Positions 17,535 to 27,600 of a DNA stretch of 64,000 nt are shown here, piece by piece. The translations under genes were made by a program, and so were the position numbers. A model generated the notes under the pieces. The model saw only the letters and a list, made by a program, of their open reading frames with translations, had not been told where the DNA came from and did not search any database. The stretch is from Loktanella sp. 3ANDIMAR09. Lineage in GTDB: Bacteria > Pseudomonadota > Alphaproteobacteria > Rhodobacterales > Rhodobacteraceae. The first letter of the stretch is position 1. Each line of letters starts with the position of its first letter. The stretch spans positions 62,001 through 126,000 of the forward strand of contig NZ_LJAK01000002.1 in assembly GCF_001420005.1 (NCBI RefSeq), written 5' to 3'.

Positions 17535-18000
17535 TCCGACCGACACCGAGATCCGCGCCATCTTTGACCGGGTCAAGACAATTGCGATTGTCGGGCTATC
17601 GGCCAACCCGGTCCGGCCCAGCTATTTCGTGGCCCGCTATCTGCAACTGCGCGGTTACCGGATCATTCCGGTCAATCCCGGTCTGGCGGGCCAGCAGGTG
17701 TTTGGTGAAACCGTCCATGCCAGTCTTGCGGATATCCCGGATGACGTGGACATGGTCGACATCTTTCGCCGGTCGGATGCCGTGCCCGCCCTCGTTGACG
17801 CCGCATTGGCCCGCTGGCCCGCGCTGTCCGTGATCTGGTTGCAACTGGGCGTCCAGCACGATGCGGCAGCGGCCGTTGCGCGTGCGCGGGGCGTCACGGT
17901 CGTGCAGAATCGCTGCCCCAAGATCGAATATCAGCGTCTTTATGGCGAGCTGCGCATGGGCGGTTTCAACACGGGCCGTATTTCGTCACGTCTGACATGA
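17527..18000 (+). CDS. CoA-binding domain protein (YccU-like)
   Basis: 157 aa from a TTG at 17527, the only start just before the conserved region; it overlaps the preceding gene by 8 bases, and longer readings would lie inside that gene. The protein is a stand-alone Rossmann-type CoA-binding domain: TIAIVGLSANPVRPSYFVARYL, YRIIPVNPG, VDIFRRSDAVPALV and VVQNRCPKIEY. E. coli YccU is similar. Its role is unknown in the family. The rare start suggests low expression, coupled to the upstream gene. Confidence 0.8.
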   Translation: MDNPTDTEIRAIFDRVKTIAIVGLSANPVRPSYFVARYLQLRGYRIIPVNPGLAGQQVFGETVHASLADIPDDVDMVDIFRRSDAVPALVDAALARWPALSVIWLQLGVQHDAAAAVARARGVTVVQNRCPKIEYQRLYGELRMGGFNTGRISSRLT

Positions 18001-18005
18001 AAATA

Positions 18006-18031
18006 GGGGCGCGGCCCTGCGGCCACGCCCC
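18006..18031 (-). terminator. terminator of the DUF2147 gene
   Basis: Stem GGGGCG-GGCC / GGCC-CGCCCC with a 4-nt loop lies between two convergent genes. On the minus strand it is followed by TATTTT, so it terminates the DUF2147 gene; on the plus strand there is no T-run. Confidence 0.7.
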
Positions 18032-18054
18032 CCATCTGGTGCGATCAGGCGCGG

Positions 18055-18444
18055 TTACTGCGCGCGGACCCAGTTCTGGCTGGCGCAGATCAGACCACCT
18101 GCCACACAGCCCTGAAGCCGCAACGCATTGCCGTTGACCTGCATCTTGCCGACATAGGTCTTGCCGTTGGACGGGCGATAAACCTGACCGTTGTAGGTGC
18201 CGTCACCGTTCGGTGCCATGCCGATGACGATCTGGCGGCCGATGTTTTCGGATTGGAACGGCGTGCCGTCGGCCTGATAGGTCCGCACGATCGTGCCGCA
18301 GACCGCAGCGCCGCAGGTTTCCATCTGGATATGGGCGAATGCGCCGTCGTCTACCTCGGTTTGCCAGACGCCGACGGCGGCGTCCTGTGCTGATGCTGCC
18401 GTTGCGATCAGGCCAGCTGCAATCGCTGTCAGAATTCGTTTCAT
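18055..18444 (-). CDS. exported DUF2147 protein
   Basis: 129 aa. A clear signal peptide (MKRILTAIAAGLIATAASA) is followed by the compact DUF2147 beta-rich domain: GVWQTEVDDG near the start, CGTIVRTY, and YVGKMQVNGNALRLQGCV near the end. Two cysteine pairs may form disulfides in the periplasm. Family function is not established. Divergent from hisA. Confidence 0.82.
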   Translation of the reverse strand: MKRILTAIAAGLIATAASAQDAAVGVWQTEVDDGAFAHIQMETCGAAVCGTIVRTYQADGTPFQSENIGRQIVIGMAPNGDGTYNGQVYRPSNGKTYVGKMQVNGNALRLQGCVAGGLICASQNWVRAQ

Positions 18445-18575
18445 TTGGGTCTCCTCCCCTCAAGTCATGGCGAACTTTGTGGTCGGGCGGCCCTCGCAAT
18501 CAAGTCTGACGTTGGGTCGGTTGCAATTTCCTGCCGCCCGCGCCAGAACCGCGCCAAACCAGCCGGAGGCCTGCC

Positions 18576-19301
18576 ATGATCCTGTACCCTGCCATCGATC
18601 TCAAGGACGGCAATGCCGTGCGCCTCGTTCACGGTGAAATGGATCAGGCAACTGTATTCAATGACGATCCCGCAGCGCAGGCGCGCAGCTTTGTCGATGC
18701 AGGCTGCGCATGGTTGCATCTGGTCGATCTGAACGGTGCCTTTGCGGGGGAACCGGTGAACGCCGCCCCGGTCGAGGCGATCCTCAAGGCCTGCCAGGTG
18801 CCGACTCAACTGGGGGGCGGTATCCGGGACATGGCCACGATCGAACGCTGGCTGGACCGGGGTCTGACCCGTGTGATTCTGGGAACGGTTGCTGTGGAAA
18901 ACCCCGATCTGGTACGCGAGGCGGCCCGTGCCTTTCCCGGGCAGGTCGCCGTGGGTCTGGACGCGCGCAACGGCCGCGTGGCAACGCGCGGCTGGGCCGA
19001 AGAGACCGATGTCATGGTCACCGACCTTGCAAAATCCTTCGAGGATGCCGGGATTGCCGCGATCATCTACACCGACATCCTGCGTGACGGCGCGATGAAG
19101 GGTCCGAACATCGACGCCACCGCCGATCTGGCGCGTGCCGTGTCGATCCCGGTCATTGCCTCTGGCGGCGTGTCGTCACTGGCGGACCTGACGGCCCTGC
19201 GCGACACCGGCGTCATTGCCGGCGCAATATCGGGTCGTGCGCTCTATGACGGGGCGATTGATCTGGGTGCCGCCTTGGCCGCACTGGCGGCCGATCAGTA
19301 G
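18576..19301 (+). CDS. hisA: ProFAR isomerase of histidine biosynthesis
   Basis: 241 aa TIM barrel, with CGGAGG 7 bases before the ATG. HisA isomerises N'-ProFAR to PRFAR. The two phosphate-binding repeats are visible (QLGGGIRD near residue 80 and ASGGVSSL near residue 195). Asp9 (AIDLKDG) and a second Asp in the [13 protein letters not shown] segment fit the catalytic acids. It ends 7 bases inside the convergent YdeI-like gene. hisF follows on the same strand after that gene. Confidence 0.97.
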   Translation: MILYPAIDLKDGNAVRLVHGEMDQATVFNDDPAAQARSFVDAGCAWLHLVDLNGAFAGEPVNAAPVEAILKACQVPTQLGGGIRDMATIERWLDRGLTRVILGTVAVENPDLVREAARAFPGQVAVGLDARNGRVATRGWAEETDVMVTDLAKSFEDAGIAAIIYTDILRDGAMKGPNIDATADLARAVSIPVIASGGVSSLADLTALRDTGVIAGAISGRALYDGAIDLGAALAALAADQ

Positions 19302-19864
19302 TTTGGCACCTTCTGCCCCCGGGCGGCGGTCGTGGCGATCAGGGTGATGCGTTTGTCCCGGGTCGCTGCCTGCTTGGCGGATTTCAGATAGCGCAGGATA
19401 TTCCGACGATAGGATGGGGCTGCGTTTGAAAACCACGACGCGCCACCGGCCGTATCAAGTGCTGCCTGCAAATCGTCCGGCACGATCAGCGCGTCCACAT
19501 CCAGATCCGCATACCAGGTACCTGCGCGTTGGGCGGCGGCAACGCAGGCAAGGCCCGCGCTGTGCATCTGTCCTTGTGCTGTCAGTCGCGTGACCCTGTC
19601 GCGGTAGGTCTGTGTCCAGCGTTGCTGCGACCGGGGCGAAATCAGTTGCATGGTGCGCCCGTCGTCGCGCGCCATCCGGCGGCCATCGATCCAGCCATGG
19701 GCCAGCAGCGCATCCAGAACTGCATCACGGCTGACCGTGGGGCCCGCCCCACGTTTCCAAGTGACCAGCCAGACGCTGTCGCTCTGGGCGTGATGCTGAT
19801 GCAGCCAGTCCCACAGCGCGGCATCGTCGTCGATCATGACTTGGGCAAAACGGTCCGGGTCCAT
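19295..19864 (-). CDS. YdeI/OmpD-associated family protein
   Basis: 189 aa from the ATG at 19864 (GAGG about 10 bases ahead); an ATG at 19909 is possible. Conserved pieces are [31 protein letters not shown], the YdeI core, and [28 protein letters not shown], the C-terminal helical region of the family. Bacterial relatives are poorly characterised. It is inserted antisense between hisA and hisF, so the his genes are not one uninterrupted operon here. Confidence 0.8.
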   Translation of the reverse strand: MDPDRFAQVMIDDDAALWDWLHQHHAQSDSVWLVTWKRGAGPTVSRDAVLDALLAHGWIDGRRMARDDGRTMQLISPRSQQRWTQTYRDRVTRLTAQGQMHSAGLACVAAAQRAGTWYADLDVDALIVPDDLQAALDTAGGASWFSNAAPSYRRNILRYLKSAKQAATRDKRITLIATTAARGQKVPNY

Positions 19865-19957
19865 GGTCAGCGCCTCAATTCGATTGGTCGTAGTGATCGC
19901 GCCCCTCATGCCTTGTCCGGGGTTCCCCTCGGGCAGGGCGCGCGCTAAGACGCTCAT

Positions 19958-20719
19958 ATGCTGAAAACACGTATCATACCCTGTCTGGACGTCGCAAAGG
20001 GCCGCGTCGTCAAAGGCGTGAATTTCGTCGGTCTGCGCGATGCGGGCGATCCGGTTGACGCGGCGATTGCCTATAACGCGGCCGGTGCAGACGAGCTGTG
20101 TTTCCTCGACATCATGGCGACCGAGGAAAATCGCGGCACCATGTTCGATCTCGCGACCCGCACGGCCGAGGCCTGTTTCATGCCGCTGACGATCGGGGGC
20201 GGCGTGCGGACGCACCACGACGTGCGCAACCTGTTGCTGGCGGGCGCGGACAAGGTCAGCTTCAACTCTGCCGCCGTGGCCAACCCCGACGTGGTGACAG
20301 AGGCCGCCTTGCGGTTCGGCAGCCAGTGCATCGTGGTTGCCATAGATGCCAAGACCGTGGCACCGGGCCGTTGGGAAATCTTTACTCATGGCGGGCGTCG
20401 GGCGACCGGCATCGATGCCGTGGACTTTGCCCGCACCGTCGCCGAAAAGGGTGCCGGTGAAATCCTGTTGACCGCGATGGACAATGACGGTGTGCAGACG
20501 GGCTACAATCTGCCCCTGACCCGGGCCGTGTCCGATGCCGTCGATATCCCCGTGATTGCCAGCGGCGGGGCAGGCACATTGGATCATCTGGTCGAAGGCG
20601 TGACCCAAGGTGGCGCCAGTGCCGTGCTCGCTGCGTCGATCTTTCACTTTGGCACCTACACGATCCAGCAGGCCAAGGATCACATGGCGGCCGCCGGTAT
20701 CCCCATGAGGCTGCAATGA
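19958..20719 (+). CDS. hisF: imidazole glycerol phosphate synthase, cyclase subunit
   Basis: 253 aa TIM barrel. Starts [20 protein letters not shown] with Asp11; the second catalytic Asp is in [14 protein letters not shown]. Phosphate-binding [10 protein letters not shown] and [11 protein letters not shown] are present. HisF uses ammonia from HisH to convert PRFAR into IGP and AICAR. HisH is encoded about 2 kb away on the other strand. Overlaps hisE in ATGA. Confidence 0.97.
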   Translation: MLKTRIIPCLDVAKGRVVKGVNFVGLRDAGDPVDAAIAYNAAGADELCFLDIMATEENRGTMFDLATRTAEACFMPLTIGGGVRTHHDVRNLLLAGADKVSFNSAAVANPDVVTEAALRFGSQCIVVAIDAKTVAPGRWEIFTHGGRRATGIDAVDFARTVAEKGAGEILLTAMDNDGVQTGYNLPLTRAVSDAVDIPVIASGGAGTLDHLVEGVTQGGASAVLAASIFHFGTYTIQQAKDHMAAAGIPMRLQ

Positions 20720-21024
20720 CCCTGAACGATCTGTTTGCGACGATCCAATCCCGCAAGAGTGCCGATCCCGACACCAGCTGGACGGCAAAACTGCTGTCCA
20801 AGGGCCCGGCCAAATGCGCCGAGAAATTTGGCGAAGAAGCGATCGAGGCGATCATCGAGGCCGCGCGCGGCGACAGACAGGCCCTCACTTCAGAGGCCGC
20901 CGATGTCCTGTATCATCTGCTCGTCATGCTCGCGGCCAGCGATGTGACACTGGACGCGGTTCTGGCGGAACTGGACAATCGCCAAGGCACATCCGGCATC
21001 GCGGAAAAGGCAGCCCGGCCCTAG
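20716..21024 (+). CDS. hisE: phosphoribosyl-ATP pyrophosphatase
   Basis: 102 aa, stand-alone HisE of the MazG-like fold. [29 protein letters not shown] and [14 protein letters not shown] carry the Glu/Asp metal ligands. It removes pyrophosphate from PR-ATP in step 2 of histidine synthesis. It is coupled to hisF by ATGA. A GC-rich palindromic repeat follows the stop. Confidence 0.96.
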   Translation: MTLNDLFATIQSRKSADPDTSWTAKLLSKGPAKCAEKFGEEAIEAIIEAARGDRQALTSEAADVLYHLLVMLAASDVTLDAVLAELDNRQGTSGIAEKAARP

Positions 21025-21030
21025 CCATCG

Positions 21031-21085
21031 CTGTTTTCCAAATATCCCGGGGGACGGCGTAGCCGGGGGGCAGCGCCCCCGCCCG
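21031..21085 (+). repeat. GC-rich palindromic repeat, copy A
   Basis: Contains AAATATCCCGGGGGA and the palindrome GGGGGCAGCGCCCCC. The same arrangement recurs at 24567-24635 and, inverted, at 44761-44830. This copy lies between convergent hisE and the transglycosylase gene. It is the most diverged of the three. Confidence 0.65.
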
Positions 21086-21089
21086 GGCA

Positions 21090-21587
21090 TCAGCCCTTGC
21101 GCAGCCCTGTCTCGACCAGCATGCCCCGCCGCTTGGCCTCGTAATAATAGCCGCGCGCATACCATTTGACGGCCTCGGCCTCGGACCCGTTCGACAGCAG
21201 CCAGGCCCCGCGCAGATATTTTCCCGCGTATTTCAGGTTCGTCTCTGCATCCAGCAGATCAACCGGTTGGCCGGTGAACCCCATCGTGCCTGCGGTTTGA
21301 GGCAGGATCTGCATAAGCCCGTAGTAGGGACCGTTGCGCGCACCGGGGCGGTGGGTGCTTTCGCGAATGATGACACGGTGCAACAGCGTGCGCGGGATGT
21401 CATAGGTGTCCGCGTAGGTGTTGATCAGCGCCCGCAGTTCCGGTGTCTCGTTCGGATGCAGCGGCAAGGCCTCCGCAACCTCTGTCGTGGCAAAACCAAG
21501 CCCCTCCTGGGATTTGTCAGTCGGACCTGCGCAGGCGCTTACCAAGCCCAGAGCGATTGCCACTACGGCGGTTCTTGTCATCTGCAT
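21090..21587 (-). CDS. lytic transglycosylase lipoprotein (SLT domain)
   Basis: 165 aa from the ATG at 21587. Lipobox LVSAC with Cys19 marks it as a lipoprotein. The SLT domain covers residues about 55-160: Glu76 in IIRESTHRPGARN is the catalytic acid, then YYGLMQILPQTAGTMGF and DAETNLKYAGKYL, and WYARGYY near the end. Such enzymes cut peptidoglycan glycan strands, leaving 1,6-anhydro ends. The protein is a minimal catalytic domain with no extra binding module. Confidence 0.85.
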   Translation of the reverse strand: MQMTRTAVVAIALGLVSACAGPTDKSQEGLGFATTEVAEALPLHPNETPELRALINTYADTYDIPRTLLHRVIIRESTHRPGARNGPYYGLMQILPQTAGTMGFTGQPVDLLDAETNLKYAGKYLRGAWLLSNGSEAEAVKWYARGYYYEAKRRGMLVETGLRKG

Positions 21588-21702
21588 GCGGTGTGTTTTC
21601 CATGTGACCTGTCGGCAATTAGCCGCACGATCGCAATCCCGGCAAGCGTGCTGATCTGCGTCGGCAGATTTCGGCGCAAGGGGCGCGGCCCCGGGCGACC
21701 TG

Positions 21703-22617
21703 TCAGGAAAAGACCGACCAGCCTGTGGCCTGAGCAAACATCTCGGCGGCTTCGGTGCCCAGTTTGGAATTGCCCTGTGCGTTCAGGCCAGGTGACCAGA
21801 CCGCGATACTGGCCTTGCCGGGGGCCACGATCAGAATACCGCCCCCCACGCCGGACTTGCCGGGCAACCCGACGCGGAACGCAAAATCGCCCGATGCGTC
21901 GTAGTGCCCGCACAGCATCATCAGCGCGTTGATCCGTGTCCGACGTGCGGGCGACATCAGGCGTGGCGCACCGGGCGCGCCCGTCAGCATCAGACCGGCA
22001 CGGGCCAGTTGCACGCATGTCATCGACAGGGCGCATTGATGGAAATAGGCCCCAAGAACCTGTTCGACCGGGTTCTGCAACCGCCCGTGGGAGGCCATGA
22101 AATAGGCCAGCGATCGGTTCAGATCGCCTGTCGCCTGTTCGGATTGCGCCACTGCGGCATCGATGTGGATATCTTCATCGCCCGCCGCCGCGCGCACGAA
22201 TTGCACCAGTTCGGCCAGGAAATCCCGTGGCGCATGATGCGCCATAGCAGCGTCGGTGGTGGCGATGGCCCCTGCATTGATGAACGGATTGCGGGGGCGA
22301 CCCGCCTCGTGTTCCAGTTGCAGGATCGAATTGAAGGCCTGACCGGACGGCTCGCGCCCCACGTTGGACCAGAACGCATCCCCCAGGCGCCCCAGTGCCA
22401 TCGACAGGGTGAACACCTTCGAGATGCTCTGGATCGAAAATCGTGTCTCGGCGTCGCCGGTTGTGAACAGACCCCCATCCGCAAAGGCCACGGCCATCCC
22501 GAATTGCGCGGGATCGACGCGGGCCAGCGGCGGGATGTACTGGGCAACCGTGCCGCGATCCCTGGTGGCCTGCATCGCCTCACCGATCCGGTCGAGGATC
22601 GATTGCACGTCCATCAT
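21703..22617 (-). CDS. glsA: glutaminase
   Basis: 304 aa serine-dependent beta-lactamase-fold glutaminase that converts glutamine to glutamate and ammonia. Conserved segments are [31 protein letters not shown] (catalytic Ser and Lys), [10 protein letters not shown] and [11 protein letters not shown]. The ATG at 22617 overlaps the hisH stop in ATGATGG, so it is translated with hisH. A glutaminase coupled to the glutamine amidotransferase of IGP synthase is an unusual pairing. Confidence 0.93.
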   Translation of the reverse strand: MMDVQSILDRIGEAMQATRDRGTVAQYIPPLARVDPAQFGMAVAFADGGLFTTGDAETRFSIQSISKVFTLSMALGRLGDAFWSNVGREPSGQAFNSILQLEHEAGRPRNPFINAGAIATTDAAMAHHAPRDFLAELVQFVRAAAGDEDIHIDAAVAQSEQATGDLNRSLAYFMASHGRLQNPVEQVLGAYFHQCALSMTCVQLARAGLMLTGAPGAPRLMSPARRTRINALMMLCGHYDASGDFAFRVGLPGKSGVGGGILIVAPGKASIAVWSPGLNAQGNSKLGTEAAEMFAQATGWSVFS

Positions 22618-23252
22618 GGCATCCAGCGCAGGAAATTCGCGATCATCCGCAGACCGGCGGCCTGGCTTTTTTCGGGGTGGAATTGTGCGCCGATGATGTT
22701 GTCACGTCCGACAACCGCCGTCACGTCCCCGCCGTAATCAACATGCGCGAGCAGATGCGCGGGGTCATGCACGCGCATGGCGTAGGAATGCACGAAATAG
22801 GCATGTTCACCCGTGGCGAGCCCGTCCAGCACCGGATGCGCGCTGTCCATGACCAGATCGTTCCAGCCCATATGCGGGATCTTCAACGCGGGATCGGCGG
22901 GCCGGATGCGTGTCACATCGCCCGCAATCCATCCGAATCCCGGCGTCGCCTCGTATTCGTGACCCGTCGTCGCCAGCAACTGCATCCCCACGCAGATACC
23001 CAGAAACGGCACGGCGCGGTTTTCCACCGCATCGACAATCGCCTCGGCAAGAGCGGTCCGGCTGAACAACTGGTCGCGACAATGCGGGAATGCCCCGTCA
23101 CCGGGCAGCACGATACGGTCAGCGCGGGCCACCACGTCCGCGTCACCGCTGACGATCACGTCGCCTGCACCTGTTTCGCGGGCCATGCGTTCAAAGGCCT
23201 TTTGCGCGGAATGCAGATTGCCGCTGTCGTAGTCGATCAGAACGGTGGTCAC
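22614..23252 (-). CDS. hisH: imidazole glycerol phosphate synthase, glutaminase subunit
   Basis: 212 aa class I glutamine amidotransferase. The nucleophile Cys is in [11 protein letters not shown], His and Glu are in [11 protein letters not shown], and the oxyanion strand PGDGAFPHC is present. HisH releases ammonia from glutamine and channels it to HisF. It overlaps hisB upstream and glsA downstream, both in ATGA, forming a hisB-hisH-glsA unit on the minus strand. Confidence 0.96.
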   Translation of the reverse strand: MTTVLIDYDSGNLHSAQKAFERMARETGAGDVIVSGDADVVARADRIVLPGDGAFPHCRDQLFSRTALAEAIVDAVENRAVPFLGICVGMQLLATTGHEYEATPGFGWIAGDVTRIRPADPALKIPHMGWNDLVMDSAHPVLDGLATGEHAYFVHSYAMRVHDPAHLLAHVDYGGDVTAVVGRDNIIGAQFHPEKSQAAGLRMIANFLRWMP

Positions 23253-23836
23253 AGGCTACCCTTGGTCGACGGAATGGCATCAGCCTTGCGCGGGTCGGTG
23301 TCCAGCGCGTCGCGCAGGGCACGGGCGACCGATTTGAACGCGGCCTCGACGATGTGGTGGGCGTTGAACCCGTGCAGGCGGTCGATGTGCAGCGTGATGC
23401 CGCCATGGGTCGACAGCGCCTGAAAGAATTCGCGCACCAGTTCGGTGTCGAATGTCCCGATCTTGCCAAAGGGCAGATCGAGGTTGCAGATCAGATAGGG
23501 ACGCCCGGACAGATCCAGCGCACAGCGTACCTGCGCGTCATCCATCGCCAGATGGCAATCGCCATAGCGGCGGATCCCTTTCTTGTCGCCCATGGCCTGC
23601 GTCAGGGCCTGGCCGATGGCGATGCCCACGTCCTCGACCGTGTGGTGGTCGTCGATGTGCAGATCGCCCGTCGCCTTGACGTGCAGATCGATCAGCGCGT
23701 GCCGCGCTAGCTGGTCCAGCATGTGGTCAAAGAAACCGACACCGGTGCGGTTGTCGTAGGTGCCCGTCCCGTCAAGTTCGATCATCACCGTGATGTCGGT
23801 CTCATTGGTCTTGCGTGTGATCGTGGCGCTGCGCAT
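23249..23836 (-). CDS. hisB: imidazoleglycerol-phosphate dehydratase
   Basis: 195 aa, the monofunctional HisB. The start at 23836 is supported by AGGAGG 6 bases upstream; a longer reading from 23998 crosses the divergent promoter region. The two symmetric halves carry the metal-binding motifs [16 protein letters not shown] with [14 protein letters not shown] and [15 protein letters not shown]. The enzyme dehydrates IGP to imidazole acetol phosphate using manganese. Confidence 0.97.
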   Translation of the reverse strand: MRSATITRKTNETDITVMIELDGTGTYDNRTGVGFFDHMLDQLARHALIDLHVKATGDLHIDDHHTVEDVGIAIGQALTQAMGDKKGIRRYGDCHLAMDDAQVRCALDLSGRPYLICNLDLPFGKIGTFDTELVREFFQALSTHGGITLHIDRLHGFNAHHIVEAAFKSVARALRDALDTDPRKADAIPSTKGSL

Positions 23837-23954
23837 TGCGGCCTCCTGTCGTTTGCACACCGTATAGGCGGGGCAGGGGGCAAGTGCCAAGGGGACGGAT
23901 TGCGCGGGCGCGCCGCGTGGTGCAGGTTTGCCCCGCACCACATGAGGAAACCCG

Positions 23955-24194
23955 ATGACCACCTGCGTCTTTGTCCAGATCCGCTGCAAGCCCGGCACGA
24001 CCTATGCGGTCGCCGAACAGATCGCGCTGCGCGAAATCCATTCCGAACTTTATTCCACCAGCGGCGAATACGACCTGCTGATGAAGGCCTATGTGCCCGC
24101 CACATCCGATGTGGGTCATTTCGTCAACGAAAGCGTGGCCGGCATAGCGGGGATCGAACGCACGATGACCACCCTGACATTCAAGGCATTCTGA
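23955..24194 (+). CDS. stand-alone Lrp/AsnC effector-binding (RAM) domain
   Basis: 79 aa that cover only the ligand-binding half of Lrp/AsnC regulators, without a DNA-binding domain ([48 protein letters not shown]). Such stand-alone RAM proteins bind amino acids as oligomers and may modulate full-length Lrp proteins; this window encodes one such regulator at 32518. Divergent from hisB. An intrinsic terminator follows at once. Confidence 0.85.
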   Translation: MTTCVFVQIRCKPGTTYAVAEQIALREIHSELYSTSGEYDLLMKAYVPATSDVGHFVNESVAGIAGIERTMTTLTFKAF

Positions 24195-24206
24195 TCACCG
24201 CACAGC

Positions 24207-24235
24207 AAAAAGCCGCCCCGTGGGGCGGCTTTTTT
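24207..24235 (+). terminator. intrinsic terminator (bidirectional)
   Basis: AAAAAGCCGCCCC pairs with GGGGCGGCTTTTTT. A-run and T-run flank the stem, so it can stop transcription of the RAM-domain gene on plus and of the tRNA-Gly pair on minus. Confidence 0.88.
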
Positions 24236-24243
24236 GGTCCGAC

Positions 24244-24318
24244 TGGAGCGGGCGAGGCGATTCGAACGCCCGACCCTAACCTTGGCAAGGTTATGCTCTA
24301 CCCCTGAGCTACGCCCGC
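24244..24318 (-). tRNA. tRNA-Gly (GCC), copy 1
   Basis: On the minus strand the acceptor GCGGGCG pairs with CGCCCGC, followed by U and an encoded CCA. The anticodon loop TTGCCAA carries GCC, and the T-loop is GTTCGAATC. 75 nt including CCA. Identical to the copy at 24338-24412. Confidence 0.95.
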
Positions 24319-24337
24319 GCGCCAGTTCGGTTCTTGA

Positions 24338-24412
24338 TGGAGCGGGCGAGGCGATTCGAACGCCCGACCCTAACCTTGGCAAGGTTATGCTCTACCCCTG
24401 AGCTACGCCCGC
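24338..24412 (-). tRNA. tRNA-Gly (GCC), copy 2
   Basis: Same sequence as copy 1 over all 75 positions, including the encoded CCA, with a 94-bp period. Being upstream on the minus strand, it is probably co-transcribed with copy 1 and processed; the terminator at 24207-24235 serves both. Confidence 0.95.
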
Positions 24413-24566
24413 ATCATCAAGTGAGGCAGGCTTTACCGTCCCGGCTTTTTGGCTGCAAGTGGATTTTTTGCACAAAGGCGACTTAAGTTTTCAAAAGGTC
24501 CCCATGACGCCGGATGTCGCTGTTTGCGGCAGGCCGCAAAGACGCCCCACCCACCGTCCCGCAGAT

Positions 24567-24635
24567 GCATCATCTTGCCCGAAATACTCCGGGGGAGCGC
24601 CGCAAGGCGCGGGGGCAGCGCCCCCGGCACCCTTT
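24567..24635 (+). repeat. GC-rich palindromic repeat, copy B
   Basis: GCATCATCTTGCCCGAAATACTCCGGGGGAG, described here by parts: ATCATCTTGCC (24569-24579), GAAATACTCCGGGGGAG, GCGCC/GGCGC, and GGGGGCAGCGCCCCC. It starts right after the pyruvate carboxylase stop on the minus strand and may act as its terminator. Closely matches the inverted copy at 44761-44830. Confidence 0.75.
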
Positions 24636-24639
24636 GCTG

Positions 24640-27600
24640 TCAGGCTTCGAATTCGATCAGCAGATCCTTGGCATCGATCTGGGCACCGGCTGTGACATGC
24701 ACTGCCTTGACCACCGCGTCGCGGTCGGCGTGGATGCCGGTCTCCATCTTCATCGCCTCGATGGTCAGCAACAGATCGCCCTGTTTGACCTTTGCGCCAA
24801 CCTGTGCGGCGACGGTGGCCACCACGCCCGGCATCGGCGCGCCAATGTGGTTGGGGTTGCCCAGTTCGGCCTTGGGGTTGCTGACGCGGTCTGCGGCCGC
24901 CAGACGGTTCAGAACGCGGATCGTGCGCGGCTGACCGTTGAGTTCGAAGAACACCTTGACCTCGCCGTCTTCGCCCATGTCCGACACGGCCTGCATCCGC
25001 ACTTCCAGCGTCTTGCCCGGGTCGATTTCGGCGCTGATTTCCTCGCCGGGTTCCATCCCGTAAAAGAACGTCTTGGTCGGCAGCGTGCGGACAGGGCCGT
25101 ACAGATCGTGACGCGCCGCATAGTCGGTAAAGACCTTGGGATACATCAGGTAGCCGTTCAGATCCTCGTCGTCGATAGCGGTGCCCAGCTTGTCGGCCAG
25201 TTCGTTGCGCGTGGCCTCCAGATCGACGGGGGGCAGATGCTTGCCCGGACGGTCGGTGCTGGGTTTTTCGCCCTTGAGGATCTTTTTCTGAATCGCGTCA
25301 GGCCATCCGCCCGGCGGCTGGCCCAGGCTGCCGCGCATCATGTCGATCACCGAGTCGGGGAATGACACATCGACCGATGGATCTTCGACCTGCGCGCGGG
25401 TCAGGTTCTGGCTGACCATCATCAGGGCCATGTCGCCCACCACCTTGGATGACGGCGTGACCTTGACGATATCACCGAACATCCGGTTCACATCCGCATA
25501 GGTCTGGGCGACCTCGTGCCAGCGATCCTCGATCCCGAGGCTGCGGGCCTGTGCCTTGAGGTTGGTGAACTGCCCACCGGGCATTTCGTGCAGATAGACC
25601 TCTGACGCGGGGGCCTGAAGGCCGGATTCAAACGCCAGGTAATGCGCGCGGACCTGTTCCCAGTAGTTCGAGATTTCGCGGATCGCTGCAATGTCGAGGC
25701 CGGTATCGCGGTCGCTGCCGCGCAGCGCCTCGACGATGGACCCCAGGGTCGGCTGGCTGGTATTGCCGGACAAGGCGTCCATGGCGGCATCGACGCAGTC
25801 CACGCCAGCGGCGGCGGCCGCCAGAACGGTCGAAATCGCGGCCCCCGATGTGTCGTGCGTGTGGAAATGGATCGGCAGGCCGACCTCTTCCTTCAGCGCC
25901 TTGAACAGTTGCGCCGCCGCCGGTGCCTTGAGCAGGCCCGCCATATCCTTGAGGCCAAGCACATGCGCACCGGCCTTTTCCATCTCCTTGGCCATGCCGA
26001 CGTAATATTTCAGGTCGTATTTCGCCCGGTCGGGGTCCAGCATGTCCCCGGTGTAGCAGATCGTACCTTCGCAGACCTTGCCGCTGTCGATCACCGCATC
26101 CATCGCGACGCGCATGTTTTCCACCCAGTTGAGGCTGTCGAACACGCGGAACACGTCGACGCCTGATGTGGCGGCCTGTGCGACAAAGCTTTGGACCACG
26201 TTGTCGGGGTAGTTGGTATAGCCCACCCCGTTCGAGGCGCGCAGCAGCATCTGCGTCATGACATTGGGCATCTTTGCGCGGATATCGCGCAGACGCTGCC
26301 ACGGGCATTCCTGCAAGAACCGGTAGGCCACGTCGAATGTCGCACCCCCCCAGCATTCCACGCTGAACAGACCAGCCATCTTGGTGGCATAGGTCGGGGC
26401 GATGGTGACCATGTCGATGGACCGCATCCGGGTTGCCAGCAGCGACTGGTGACCGTCGCGCATGGTGGTGTCGGTGATCAGCAGCTGCGGCTGGTCCTTC
26501 ATCCACTGGGCGACGGCGGCAGCACCGTCGCGATCAAGGATCTGGCGCGTGCCGTCGGGCACATCAGAGGTTGTCTTGACCGGGGCCTTTGGCATTTTCA
26601 CGTCGGCGGCGGGCCGCGGCCGGTTGGCCGTTTCGGGATGCCCGTTCACGGTGATGTCGGCGATATAGGTCAGGATTTTGGTGGCGCGGTCGCGGCGCGC
26701 CTTGAAATCGAACAGTTCCGGCGTCTCGTCGATGAATTTCGTGTGGTATTCGTTGTTCAGGAACGTCGGGTGTTTCAGCAGGTTTTCGACGAAAGCGATG
26801 TTGGTGCTGACGCCACGGATGCGGAATTCGCGCAGTGCGCGGTCCATGCGGGCGATGGCCATTTCAGGCGTCGGCGCGCGGGCCGTCACCTTGGTCAGCA
26901 GGCTGTCGTAGTAGCGCGTGATGACAGCACCGGAATAGGCGGTGCCGCCGTCCAGGCGGATGCCGGGGCCGGTGGCTGAGCGATACATCTGGATGCGGCC
27001 GTAGTCGGGGATGAAATTGTTCTGCGGATCCTCGGTCGTGACCCGGCATTGCAGGGCGTGTCCGTCCAGCTGGACATCGTATTGCGACGCACAGCCGGTC
27101 GCCTCGACGATGCTCTTGCCTTCGGCAATCAGGATCTGGGCGCGTACGATGTCGATGCCTGTCACCTCTTCGGTGACGGTGTGTTCGACCTGCACGCGTG
27201 GGTTCACCTCGATGAAATAGAATTCACCCGAATCCATATCCATCAGGAATTCGACCGTACCCGCGCATTCATAATTCACATGGGCGCACAGCTTCTTGCC
27301 CAGGTTGCAGATGCGTTCGCGCTGCGTGTCGGACAGATAGGGGGCGGGGGCACGTTCAACGACCTTTTGGTTGCGGCGCTGCACGGAACAATCGCGTTCC
27401 CACAGGTGATAGATTTCGCCGTGGCTGTCGCCCAGGATCTGCACCTCGACGTGACGCGCCTTCATGATCATCTTTTCCAGATAACCCTCGCCGTTGCCGA
27501 AGGCAGCCTCGGCCTCGCGGCGGCCTTCGCGGACTTTTTCCTCCAGCTCGGATTCGTTCATGATCGGGCGCATGCCGCGACCACCGCCACCCCAGCTGGC

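Noticed and set aside
19295-20788. Extending the YdeI-like gene upstream to 20788
   Set aside because: The extension is antisense to hisF and lacks family similarity; a good start with ribosome site exists at 19864.
24413-24566. Small protein gene between tRNA-Gly and repeat copy B
   Set aside because: Several short frames exist but none has a ribosome site or recognisable motif.
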